Counted from the stretch's first letter, positions 1-5,180 are shown. The stretch: 5,180 nt of DNA from Rhodobacterales bacterium (GCA_009992615.1 JAACVA010000056.1:1-5180), one strand, 5' to 3'. Numbers and translations: made by a program. Notes: generated from the sequence alone by a model not told the origin.

Positions 1-728
1 CGTCCGCGCTCTGCCATGACTTCGATCGGCAGGCAGCCATCGAAATACCCGGCGGTCTCGCCCTCGTGGAACGCGGCCTTGTCGGCGGCGAGCAGGGCGT
101 CGATGAACGCCTCATAGGTCACCTTGTCCATGGGACAGTTCAGATAGGCGGTGCGCTCTTCCTCGGTGTCGCCCTTGTCATAGCGTGACTGCATCCAGGC
201 CTTCGACAAGTCGATGCTGTCGAAATGCACGATGGGCGCGATGGCATCGAAAAACGCCAGCGCATCGGTGCCCGTTTCGGCGCGGATCGCCTCGGCCAGG
301 TTGCCCGAGGTCAGCGGCCCGGTGGCGACAATCCAGTGCCCCGTTTGAGGAAGCTGCGTGATTTCCTCGTATTGAACGGTGATCCTCGGGTGGGTCATCA
401 ATCTTTCGGTGACAGATTCCGCAAACGGATCACGATCCACCGCCAAGGCACCGCCGGCAGGCAAACGGTGTTTTTCCGCCATTGCCATGATCAGCCCGTG
501 TGCCGCGCGCATTTCCCAATGCAGCAGCCCGACCGCGTTTTGCTCACTGTCGTCCGAGCGAAAGGAATTGGAACAGACCATTTCCCCAAGATGCCCGGTG
601 CGATGGGCAAAGGTGCCAACCTTGGGCCGCATTTCATGCAGGATCACGTCGATCCCCGCCTCAGCGGCCTGCCATGCGGCCTCTGATCCGGCCATGCCGC
701 CGCCGATGATGTTCAGTGTATGTGTCAT
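1..728 (-). CDS. trmFO: TrmFO, folate/FAD-dependent tRNA (uracil-54-C5)-methyltransferase, N-terminal part (runs off left edge)
   Basis: Family role: a cytoplasmic flavoprotein that methylates U54 in the tRNA T-loop to m5U, using 5,10-methylenetetrahydrofolate as carbon donor and reduced FAD. It replaces the SAM-dependent TrmA. Seen: 242 codons are present, open to the left edge. The ATG gives MTHTLNIIGGGMAGSEA, with the dinucleotide-binding GGGMAG at residues 9-14. VCSNSFRSDD (51-60) carries Cys52. IVATGPLTSG (133-142), FFDAIAPIV (159-167), RYDKG (182-186) and YLNCPM (195-200) follow. FDGCLPIEVMAERG (229-242) carries Cys232. Cys52 and Cys232 correspond to the two conserved cysteines of the family (C53 and C226 in Bacillus subtilis, from memory). 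The full family length is about 435-470 residues, so roughly half is missing. A weak Shine-Dalgarno-like GGA (735-737) lies 6 bases before the ATG. The gene is downstream of gyrA on the same strand, 114 bases away with a hairpin between, so co-transcription is doubtful. Identity is near certain. Confidence 0.97.
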   Translation of the reverse strand, partial: MTHTLNIIGGGMAGSEAAWQAAEAGIDVILHEMRPKVGTFAHRTGHLGEMVCSNSFRSDDSEQNAVGLLHWEMRAAHGLIMAMAEKHRLPAGGALAVDRDPFAESVTERLMTHPRITVQYEEITQLPQTGHWIVATGPLTSGNLAEAIRAETGTDALAFFDAIAPIVHFDSIDLSKAWMQSRYDKGDTEEERTAYLNCPMDKVTYEAFIDALLAADKAAFHEGETAGYFDGCLPIEVMAERG

Positions 729-795
729 GCTCAGTCCGTTATCGGGCAAAAACCCGGTTGAAAAGGGCAGGTGCCAGCGACGCGCGTGTTTTGCG

Positions 796-844
796 CAAGA
801 ACAGGCAAGGCGCGGCGCCCTGCTTCTTCTTGCTTCAAATACTC
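796..844 (-). repeat. Copy A of a two-copy intergenic module (conserved box plus GC hairpin plus T-rich tail), downstream of gyrA
   Basis: Read on the minus strand, the module starts within the gyrA stop codon with GAGTATTTG (844-836). An A-rich stretch containing AAGAAGAA then CAG follows, then a GC-rich hairpin (805-823) and CTGTTCTTG (804-796). The same order recurs at 4912-4965 between speD and speE. The first 24 bases match at about 20 of 24 positions by eye. The hairpin stems differ in sequence but keep position and shape. I recall similar GC-rich plus GAGTATTTG-like intergenic strings in Rhodobacterales genomes, but could not verify this. A role in transcript 3'-end formation is inferred. 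Confidence 0.6.
805..823 (-). terminator. Strong GC hairpin after gyrA, possible terminator or 3'-end stabiliser
   Basis: In the minus-strand transcript, an 8-bp stem forms between 823-816 and 812-805 with a 3-base loop. One pair (820/808) is a G·U wobble on the minus transcript but an A·C mismatch on the plus strand, so the structure favours minus-strand RNA, that is, the gyrA message. The following bases CTGTTCTTG are only moderately T-rich, so this is not a textbook intrinsic terminator. The hairpin begins 19 bases after the gyrA stop codon and lies 76 bases upstream of the trmFO start. The rest of the gap also holds the 8-base palindrome TTGCGCAA at 791-798. I see no clear separate trmFO promoter there. 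Confidence 0.45.
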
Positions 845-3587
845 AGACAACCTCAGTCGCGTCACCCTGATCGGCAATCCAGGCGACACTGACCACCTCT
901 TCACCTGCACGGGTGTCAAACACCCGCACACCACCCGCCCCGCGCGAGCGGAACGAGATGCCTTCGATCGGCACGCGGATCGACTGACCACGAGACGTGG
1001 CCAACATGATCTGATCGTCCATTTCAACAGGGAAGGACGCAACAAGGGCACCGCCGCGCATCGCCTTATCCATCGCCATCACACCTTGGCCACCACGCCC
1101 GCGCAGCGGATAATCGTGGGAGGATGACAGTTTGCCCGCGCCCTTGGATGTGATCGTCAGGATCAGGTCCTCGGCCGCCGACATTTCGGCATAGCGTTCC
1201 TGGGTGAAATTCTGCGCTTCGCCCACCTGATCTTCCTCGTCGGGCTCCATCTCTGCGTCATCCGCCAGGCCGGCCATGGCGCGGCGCATTTTCAAATAGG
1301 TTGTCCGCTCTTCCGGCGTTGCCTCGAAATGCCGGATTACCGCCATCGACACCACCTCATCGCCCTTTGACAGCCGGATACCGCGCACCCCGGTGGATGA
1401 ACGCGAATTGAAGATCCGCACTTCCTCGGCGCGGAACCGGATCGCCCGGCCCAGTTTTGTGACCAGCATCACGTTGTCGTCGGGCGCGGCGATACGCACG
1501 TCGATCAGCTTGTAATCCGCCTCGTCTCCCTCGAATTTCATGGCAATCTTGCCATTGCGCATGACATTGGTGAAGTCCGACAACCGGTTTCGCCGCACCG
1601 TTCCGGCCGAGGTGGCAAACACCACCTGCAACTCTGCCCAGTCGGCCTCGTCCCGGTCCACCGGCATGATCGCGGCGATGGACACGCCGGTGGGGATCGG
1701 CAGGATGTTGACGATGGCCTTGCCTTTTGAGGTGCGCCCGCCCAGCGGCAGGCGCCACGTCTTGAGCTTGTAGGCCATGCCATCGGTGGTGAAGAACAAA
1801 AGTTGTGTGTGGGTGTTGGCCACGAACAGGGTTGTGACGACATCCTCGTCCTTGGTCGACATGCCCGACAGCCCCTTGCCACCGCGCCGCTGGCTGCGGA
1901 ATTCGGCAAGAGGCGTGCGTTTGATATATCCGGTCTGCGTGATGGTCACGACCATATCCTCACGCTCGATCAGGTCTTCGTCGTCCATGTCGCCGGCCCA
2001 GTCGACGATCTCGGTGCGGCGCGGCACTGCGAACAGCTCTTTCACCTCACGCAACTCAGCCGAAATGATCGCCATGATCCGATCGCGCGAGCGCAGAATG
2101 TCGAGGTAATCCTTGATCTTGCCGGCCAGTTCTTCAAGTTCGTCCGTCACTTCCTTGACGCCCAACTGGGTCAGGCGTTGCAGGCGCAGCTCCAGAATCG
2201 CGCGGGCCTGAACCTCGGACAGGAAATAGGTACCGTCCTCGTTCACCGTATGGCTGGGGTCGTCGATCAGCCGGATGAAGGGGGCGATTTCATGGGCGGG
2301 CCAGGCCCGTTCCATCAGTTTTGCCCGGGCTTCGGCGGCATCCATCGAGGCGCGGATGGTGGCGACCACCTCATCGACGTTCGACACGGCCACGGCCAGA
2401 CCGCACAGGATGTGGCTGCGCTCGCGTGCCTTGCGCAGATCGAAGGCGGTGCGCCGGGCAACCACCTCCTCGCGGAAGGTGATGAAGGCGGTCAGGAAAT
2501 CGCGCAGCGTCAGTTGCTCGGGCCGCCCGCCATTCAGGGCCAGCATGTTGCAGCCAAAGGATGTCTGCATCGCGGTAAAGCGAAACAGCTGGTTTAACAC
2601 GACATCGGGGGTTGCGTCGCGCTTCAGCTCGATCACCACGCGCACGCCGACGCGGTCGGATTCATCCTGCACCGCCGAGATGCCTTCCAGCTTTTTCTCA
2701 CGCACAAGGTCGGCGATCTTTTCGATCATGGTCGCCTTGTTCACCTGATAGGGAATTTCATCCAGAACGATGGCAAAGCGGTCTTTGCGGATTTCCTCGA
2801 TGCGGGTCTTGGCGCGGATGATGACGCTGCCGCGCCCCTCGATATAGGCTTTGCGCGCGCCCGAACGCCCGAGGATCAACCCTCCGGTAGGAAAATCCGG
2901 GGCTGGCACGAATTCCATCAGGTCTTCGGTGGTCAGATCCGGGTTTTCGATCAGCGCAAGTGTCGCATCCACCACCTCGCCCAGGTTGTGGGGCGGAATG
3001 TTGGTGGCCATGCCCACGGCGATGCCACCCGCGCCATTGACCAGCATATTCGGAAAACGCGCGGGCAGGACAGTGGGTTCGCGATCCTTGCCGTCATAGT
3101 TGTCCTGAAAGTTGACGGTCTCTTTTTCAATGTCGGCCAGCAAATAGGCCGCCGGCTTGTCCATCCGCACCTCGGTATACCGCATGGCGGCGGCGTTGTC
3201 GCCGTCCATGCTGCCAAAGTTGCCCTGCCCATCCAAAAGTGGCAGCGACATGGAAAAATCCTGCGCCATGCGCACGAGCGCCTCATAGATCGCCGAATCG
3301 CCGTGCGGGTGATATTTGCCCATGACATCGCCCACCGGGCGGGCGGACTTGCGATAGGATTTGTCGTGGGTGTTGCCGGTTTCATGCATCGCATAAAGAA
3401 TGCGCCGGTGCACGGGTTTCAGGCCATCCCGCAGATCGGGTATGGCGCGCGAGACGATCACCGACATGGCATAGTCGAGAAAGGAAGACTTCATTTCCTC
3501 GGCGATCGAGATCACCTCACCATGGTACACCGCACGTTCCGGGGTGTTTTCGTCTTCGTTTTCAGGGGTTTCTGGGATGTCGCTCAC
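843..3587 (-). CDS. gyrA: DNA gyrase subunit A, complete, GTG start
   Basis: Family role: with GyrB it forms the A2B2 type IIA topoisomerase that adds negative supercoils using ATP; GyrA cuts and rejoins DNA and wraps it. Seen, in order: an acidic N-terminal extension (1-20); the winged-helix cleavage domain with the quinolone region, Ser98 and Glu102 at the E. coli Ser83/Asp87 positions; QGNFGS (121-126); catalytic Arg136-Tyr137 in AAAMRYTE; GGIAVGMATNIPPHN (187-201); the coiled-coil arm (about 370-500); and a six-bladed C-terminal propeller (about 545-905). The GyrA box QRRGGKG is at 566-572, which marks gyrase rather than ParC. At 914 residues it is longer than E. coli GyrA (875), through the N-terminal extension and an acidic insert (about 755-806) between blades 4 and 5. 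It lacks E. coli's long acidic tail. The GTG start is forced: an in-frame TAA lies at 3609-3611, and the next ATG (codon 32) would cut the conserved N-terminus. The SD is GAGGGAG, 11 bases upstream. It is divergent from usg. Confidence 0.98.
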   Translation of the reverse strand: MSDIPETPENEDENTPERAVYHGEVISIAEEMKSSFLDYAMSVIVSRAIPDLRDGLKPVHRRILYAMHETGNTHDKSYRKSARPVGDVMGKYHPHGDSAIYEALVRMAQDFSMSLPLLDGQGNFGSMDGDNAAAMRYTEVRMDKPAAYLLADIEKETVNFQDNYDGKDREPTVLPARFPNMLVNGAGGIAVGMATNIPPHNLGEVVDATLALIENPDLTTEDLMEFVPAPDFPTGGLILGRSGARKAYIEGRGSVIIRAKTRIEEIRKDRFAIVLDEIPYQVNKATMIEKIADLVREKKLEGISAVQDESDRVGVRVVIELKRDATPDVVLNQLFRFTAMQTSFGCNMLALNGGRPEQLTLRDFLTAFITFREEVVARRTAFDLRKARERSHILCGLAVAVSNVDEVVATIRASMDAAEARAKLMERAWPAHEIAPFIRLIDDPSHTVNEDGTYFLSEVQARAILELRLQRLTQLGVKEVTDELEELAGKIKDYLDILRSRDRIMAIISAELREVKELFAVPRRTEIVDWAGDMDDEDLIEREDMVVTITQTGYIKRTPLAEFRSQRRGGKGLSGMSTKDEDVVTTLFVANTHTQLLFFTTDGMAYKLKTWRLPLGGRTSKGKAIVNILPIPTGVSIAAIMPVDRDEADWAELQVVFATSAGTVRRNRLSDFTNVMRNGKIAMKFEGDEADYKLIDVRIAAPDDNVMLVTKLGRAIRFRAEEVRIFNSRSSTGVRGIRLSKGDEVVSMAVIRHFEATPEERTTYLKMRRAMAGLADDAEMEPDEEDQVGEAQNFTQERYAEMSAAEDLILTITSKGAGKLSSSHDYPLRGRGGQGVMAMDKAMRGGALVASFPVEMDDQIMLATSRGQSIRVPIEGISFRSRGAGGVRVFDTRAGEEVVSVAWIADQGDATEVV

Positions 3588-3598
3588 GATTGCCGCTG

Positions 3599-3605
3599 CT
3601 CCCTC
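3599..3605 (-). promoter_or_regulatory. Ribosome binding site supporting the GTG start of gyrA
   Basis: The minus strand reads GAGGGAG, with 11 bases between it and the GTG codon at 3587-3585. An in-frame stop at 3609-3611 excludes any start further upstream, and no ATG lies between that stop and the GTG. The spacing is slightly long but acceptable. Confidence 0.6.
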
Positions 3606-3630
3606 GGGTTATCTTTATATTCTTTCGCAC

Positions 3631-3660
3631 ACTATATCCCATCGCCGATCTGGCGTGCAA
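3631..3660 (-). promoter_or_regulatory. Candidate sigma-70-type promoter for gyrA
   Basis: On the minus strand, TTGCAC (3660-3655) is followed after 18 bases by TATAGT (3636-3631). The -10 box matches TATAAT at 5 of 6 positions. The -35 box shares only the TTG with TTGACA, which is common in alphaproteobacterial promoters. Initiation would fall near 3624, giving a leader of roughly 35-40 bases that includes the SD. A second AT-rich string, TATAAA (3619-3614), lacks a matching -35. This is a prediction by eye only. Confidence 0.4.
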
Positions 3661-3670
3661 TGGTTGCCTG

Positions 3671-3694
3671 CCGATTGTGCAAGCAGCCAATCGG
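3671..3694. promoter_or_regulatory. Perfect 7-bp inverted repeat in the gyrA-usg divergent region, candidate operator
   Basis: CCGATTG (3671-3677) and CAATCGG (3688-3694) are exact reverse complements separated by 10 bases. The element starts 10 bases upstream of the putative gyrA -35 box and lies about 85 bases before the usg start codon, so a bound protein could act on either gene. The centre-to-centre spacing of 17 bases is not an exact number of helical turns. It could equally be a hairpin in a leader RNA. No regulator family can be named from the sequence. Confidence 0.35.
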
Positions 3695-3729
3695 GTAGAG
3701 TGATAACACACTGTTTTAATTGAAAAGTA

Positions 3730-3745
3730 ATTGCAACATGGCAAT
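3730..3745. repeat. Short dyad ATTGC-N6-GCAAT upstream of usg
   Basis: Perfect 5-bp arms (3730-3734 and 3741-3745) flank a 6-base spacer, just downstream of an AT-rich tract (3712-3732) and 32 bases before the usg start. That places it where a usg promoter or operator would lie. The arms are short enough for chance. No convincing -35/-10 pair for usg was found: TTTAAT at 3715-3720 is a fair -10, but there is no -35 at the right distance. Confidence 0.25.
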
Positions 3746-3767
3746 CTGGGCAGAGAGGTAACAAAAC

Positions 3768-3771
3768 GAGG
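3768..3771 (+). promoter_or_regulatory. Ribosome binding site that selects the first ATG of usg
   Basis: GAGG (in CGAGGTG) ends 6 bases before the ATG at 3778, ideal spacing. The second in-frame ATG at 3784 (codon 3) would be 12 bases away, so the upstream ATG is preferred. Confidence 0.65.
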
Positions 3772-3777
3772 TGTCTT

Positions 3778-4047
3778 ATGAAGATGTCCGAAACCGAACT
3801 GATGCTGAAAGGCTACGGTCTGACCACGGCCGAGATGTTTTATCACATGCCCGATTATCGCAACGTGCTGAACACCTTCGTCTGGCAGGATTACGATCTG
3901 GCCCCCGATCACCCCCGACTGTTCAAATTCATCGAATTCTGGCGCGACACGATCGAGGGGCCGCTGCACTCGGTGCGCTTCACCCATCGCAAGATGATTG
4001 CGCCGGGCGCGTGGCGCAATGTGACCGGCGAACTCACGCTGCACTGA
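3778..4047 (+). CDS. usg: Usg family protein, small conserved alphaproteobacterial protein of unknown function
   Basis: A complete 89-residue protein. It carries the block I associate with the Usg family: LTTAEMFYHMPDY (15-27), FVWQDYDLAPDHP (34-46), LFKFIEFW (48-55) and EGPLHSVRF (60-68). The family was named from the gene just upstream of trpF in the Caulobacter trpFBA operon; its biochemical role is unknown to me. The protein is rich in aromatics (13 of 89 residues: 4 Tyr, 6 Phe, 3 Trp) and has no signal peptide, membrane segment or cysteine, so it is probably a small soluble cytoplasmic protein. Its length is about what I expect for the family. A GAGG 6 bases upstream supports the first ATG. 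It is transcribed away from gyrA as an apparent single-gene unit and ends 3 bases from the stop of convergent speE. No trp gene is visible nearby. Family assignment is strong; function cannot be inferred from this context. Confidence 0.9.
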   Translation: MKMSETELMLKGYGLTTAEMFYHMPDYRNVLNTFVWQDYDLAPDHPRLFKFIEFWRDTIEGPLHSVRFTHRKMIAPGAWRNVTGELTLH

Positions 4048-4050
4048 TCC

Positions 4051-4896
4051 TCAGGGCAACAGCCGCGCAACATAGCCGGGCAGGGCGAAGGCGGCCTGAT
4101 GCACCTCGGGCGTGTAATATTTGGTCACGATGCCCGAGGCCGCAAAGCGTTTCTGCACTTCGGCCAACATGGTCTGCCGCGCCGCCCCGTCCGTACCCCA
4201 GCCAAACGCCATGGGCCCCCCGGCATAGCTGGGCACCGTGGCAAGGTAACAGGTGGCATCAGTGAACAGCGCCTTGAAGGCGCGCATCGTGTGGGTCAAT
4301 TCATTGCCTTGCAGAAACGGCACACCGTTTTGCGTCACCAAAATGCCGCCGGGTGCAAGGGCGCGCTTGGCATGGGCATAAAAACTGTCGGTGAACAACA
4401 CTTCGCCGGGGCCCACCGGATCGGTCGAATCAACGATGATGACATCAAATCGGTTTGCCGTGTCGCGCATGTAACGGGCGCCGTCTGCGATGGTCAGATG
4501 CAGTCGCGGATCGTCAAAGGCACCGGCCGAAATGGTCGGCAGATATTGCTTTGAGAAATTGACCACCCCGGCGTCAATCTCGATCATCGTAACATGATCT
4601 ATTGATGCATGGCGCAGCACCTCGCGCGCCATGCCACCATCACCGCCGCCGATGATCAGTACCCGCCGCACCGCACCATGGGCGAGGATCGGCACATGGC
4701 TCAGCATTTCGTGATAGATGAAATTGTCGCCCTCGGTCACCTGCACAACATCGTCCAGTGTCAGGACGCGGCCAAAGGTGGGGTTCTCGAACACCCGCAG
4801 CCGCTGATGGTCGGTCTGGCTGTCGTACAGCACCCGGTCCTCGCGCAGGGCTTGCGCGTGGTCGTCATGCAACTTTTCGACGGTCCAGCCTTCCAT
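4051..4896 (-). CDS. speE: Spermidine synthase (polyamine aminopropyltransferase)
   Basis: Family role: transfers the aminopropyl group of decarboxylated SAM to putrescine, giving spermidine and methylthioadenosine, in the cytoplasm. Numbered from the chosen ATG (281 residues; E. coli SpeE is about 288): an N-terminal beta domain (about 1-55); NFIYHEML (58-65); the dcSAM-binding loop GGGDGG (83-88) with Asp86; MIEID (104-108) with Glu106, expected to bind ribose; ADGARY (137-142) with Asp138; and VDSTDPVGP (155-163), in which Asp156 is the expected catalytic base and Asp159 lies in the substrate pocket. QNGVPFLQ (189-196) and YAGGPMAFGW (224-233) complete the fold. The start is at 4896 because AAGGAG lies 6 bases upstream. 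The reading frame opens further, to a TTG at 4959, but those 21 codons cover the intercistronic repeat and lack family similarity. It lies downstream of speD on the same strand with a 98-base gap. Putrescine specificity is inferred from the speD pairing. Confidence 0.96.
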   Translation of the reverse strand: MEGWTVEKLHDDHAQALREDRVLYDSQTDHQRLRVFENPTFGRVLTLDDVVQVTEGDNFIYHEMLSHVPILAHGAVRRVLIIGGGDGGMAREVLRHASIDHVTMIEIDAGVVNFSKQYLPTISAGAFDDPRLHLTIADGARYMRDTANRFDVIIVDSTDPVGPGEVLFTDSFYAHAKRALAPGGILVTQNGVPFLQGNELTHTMRAFKALFTDATCYLATVPSYAGGPMAFGWGTDGAARQTMLAEVQKRFAASGIVTKYYTPEVHQAAFALPGYVARLLP

Positions 4897-4902
4897 CCCG
4901 AT

Positions 4903-4908
4903 CTCCTT
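4903..4908 (-). promoter_or_regulatory. Strong ribosome binding site deciding the speE start
   Basis: The minus strand reads AAGGAG, 6 bases before the ATG at 4896-4894. It is the best SD in the window and rules in favour of this ATG over the in-frame TTG at 4959. It starts only 11 bases after the intercistronic hairpin (4920-4939), so the hairpin and ribosome loading could influence each other. Confidence 0.8.
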
Positions 4909-4911
4909 GAT

Positions 4912-4965
4912 GAAAACAGGGCCGGCTGTGGCGCCGGCCGCTGTTTCTTCTTTGTCCAAATACTC
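4912..4965 (-). repeat. Copy B of the two-copy intergenic module, between speD and speE
   Basis: On the minus strand, GAGTATTTG (4965-4957) is followed by an A-rich stretch with AAAGAAGAAACAG, a GC hairpin (4920-4939) and CTGTTTTC (4919-4912). This is the same order as at 796-844 after gyrA. Unlike copy A, it is preceded by a small CGCC-GGA-GGCG dyad (4967-4977), and it begins 29 bases after the speD stop. The in-frame upstream extension of speE reads through it, but it looks non-coding. Confidence 0.6.
4920..4939 (-). terminator. GC hairpin in the speD-speE gap, possible attenuator or mRNA processing site
   Basis: A perfect 7-bp stem (GGCCGGC at 4920-4926 with GCCGGCC at 4933-4939) and a 6-base loop. 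On the minus strand it is followed by CTGTTTTC, a modest T-run. It could terminate part of the speD transcripts, lowering speE output, or act as an intercistronic stabiliser. The T-run is too short for a confident intrinsic terminator call. No separate speE promoter is obvious in the gap. Confidence 0.4.
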
Positions 4966-4994
4966 CCGCCGGAGGCGTCGCGGCCGCTCCAGGC

Positions 4995-5180
4995 TCAGGC
5001 GGCAGCCGTCTCACAGACCAGACCATCGCCGCGCAACAATTCCTTGACCCGAACATCGTCTGTCTGGAACGCTGCTTTCAACACATCCACGGCGTGCCAT
5101 GGATTTGCGTCGCCGCACATGAACACATCAAACGCGCCGTAGCCGATCTCGGGCCAAGTGTGCACCGAAATGTGGCTTTC
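4995..5180 (-). CDS. speD: S-adenosylmethionine decarboxylase proenzyme, C-terminal part (runs off right edge)
   Basis: Family role: decarboxylates SAM to supply the aminopropyl donor for SpeE. The proenzyme cleaves itself at a Glu-Ser bond, turning the Ser into the pyruvoyl cofactor. Seen: the last 61 codons, opening with ESHISVHTWPE. The second visible residue is the expected pyruvoyl Ser, His follows at +5 (HTWPE) and Cys at +20 (FMCGD). These spacings equal Ser63, His68 and Cys83 of the Thermotoga maritima enzyme as I recall it, so all three key alpha-chain residues are present. The tail (CGDANPWHAVDVLKAAF, then a basic VRVKELLRG) fits the short prokaryotic AdoMetDC class. The whole beta chain and the start lie outside the window. 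It is followed by speE on the same strand, 98 bases on, a common polyamine gene pair. Confidence 0.95.
   Translation of the reverse strand, partial: ESHISVHTWPEIGYGAFDVFMCGDANPWHAVDVLKAAFQTDDVRVKELLRGDGLVCETAAA

Noticed and set aside
729..760. A CGGG-CAAAAA-CCCG dyad just upstream of trmFO as a riboswitch or attenuator
   Set aside because: The stem is only 4 bp (slightly more with a wobble on the plus strand, which is the wrong strand for trmFO). It is too weak to call.
225..870. Open frames on the plus strand opposite trmFO (225-686, 379-870, 500-709)
   Set aside because: They overlap the minus-strand trmFO, whose protein matches family motifs throughout. The plus-strand products are Arg/Pro/Cys-rich antisense shadows without recognisable domains or SD sites.
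1803..2597. A 264-codon plus-strand open frame inside gyrA, and other long antisense frames such as 2988-3698
   Set aside because: GC-rich codon bias leaves long open frames opposite real genes. The composition (runs of His, Gly and Gln) and lack of motifs mark them as shadows of gyrA.
3562..4044. A 160-codon minus-strand frame covering usg and the gyrA upstream region
   Set aside because: It overlaps usg completely, the start of gyrA and the whole intergenic region. The translation has no family features, while usg has a good SD and a conserved protein.
4981..4994. NotI-like GCGGCCGC palindrome near 4980-4987 as a regulatory site
   Set aside because: Short GC palindromes are expected by chance in such GC-rich sequence, and nothing else supports a site.
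1..5180. Search for a mobile element, defence system, CRISPR array, tRNA/rRNA or an undescribed gene cluster
   Set aside because: Every long open region is accounted for by trmFO, gyrA, usg, speE and speD. No transposase, integrase, spaced direct repeats or tRNA-like sequence was seen.

Overview
The window looks like a chromosomal core segment from an alphaproteobacterium, most likely Rhodobacterales (the Roseobacter/Rhodobacteraceae group). The grounds are the GC-rich coding sequence, a folate-dependent TrmFO, a Usg-family protein (a family I know mainly from alphaproteobacteria), and a GyrA with an acidic insert in its C-terminal propeller. The placement is inferred from protein features and style, not from a database search.

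Layout from left to right. (1) Positions 1-728, minus strand: the N-terminal 242 residues of trmFO, which runs off the left edge. (2) 729-842: a 114-base gap holding a GC-rich hairpin and a repeat element that starts inside the gyrA stop codon. (3) 843-3587, minus strand: complete gyrA (914 residues), starting at GTG. (4) 3588-3777: a 190-base divergent intergenic region with a candidate gyrA promoter and two inverted repeats. (5) 3778-4047, plus strand: a complete small usg-family gene. (6) Only 3 bases separate its stop from that of the convergent speE, 4051-4896 on the minus strand. (7) 4897-4994: an intercistronic gap with a second copy of the repeat/hairpin module. (8) 4995-5180, minus strand: the last 61 codons of speD, cut by the right edge exactly at its self-processing site.

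Functionally, speD and speE form an aminopropyl pathway unit. SpeD makes decarboxylated S-adenosylmethionine, and SpeE transfers its aminopropyl group to putrescine to make spermidine. gyrA (DNA supercoiling) and trmFO (m5U54 in the tRNA T-loop) are housekeeping genes on the same strand, but are probably separated by the hairpin at 805-823. The role of usg is unknown.

I see no defence system, mobile element, CRISPR array or RNA gene, and no convincing undescribed system. The most interesting signals are the shared repeat/hairpin module downstream of gyrA and speD, the acidic insert inside the GyrA C-terminal propeller, and the dyads in the gyrA-usg divergent region. No stretch over 300 bases lacks a gene.
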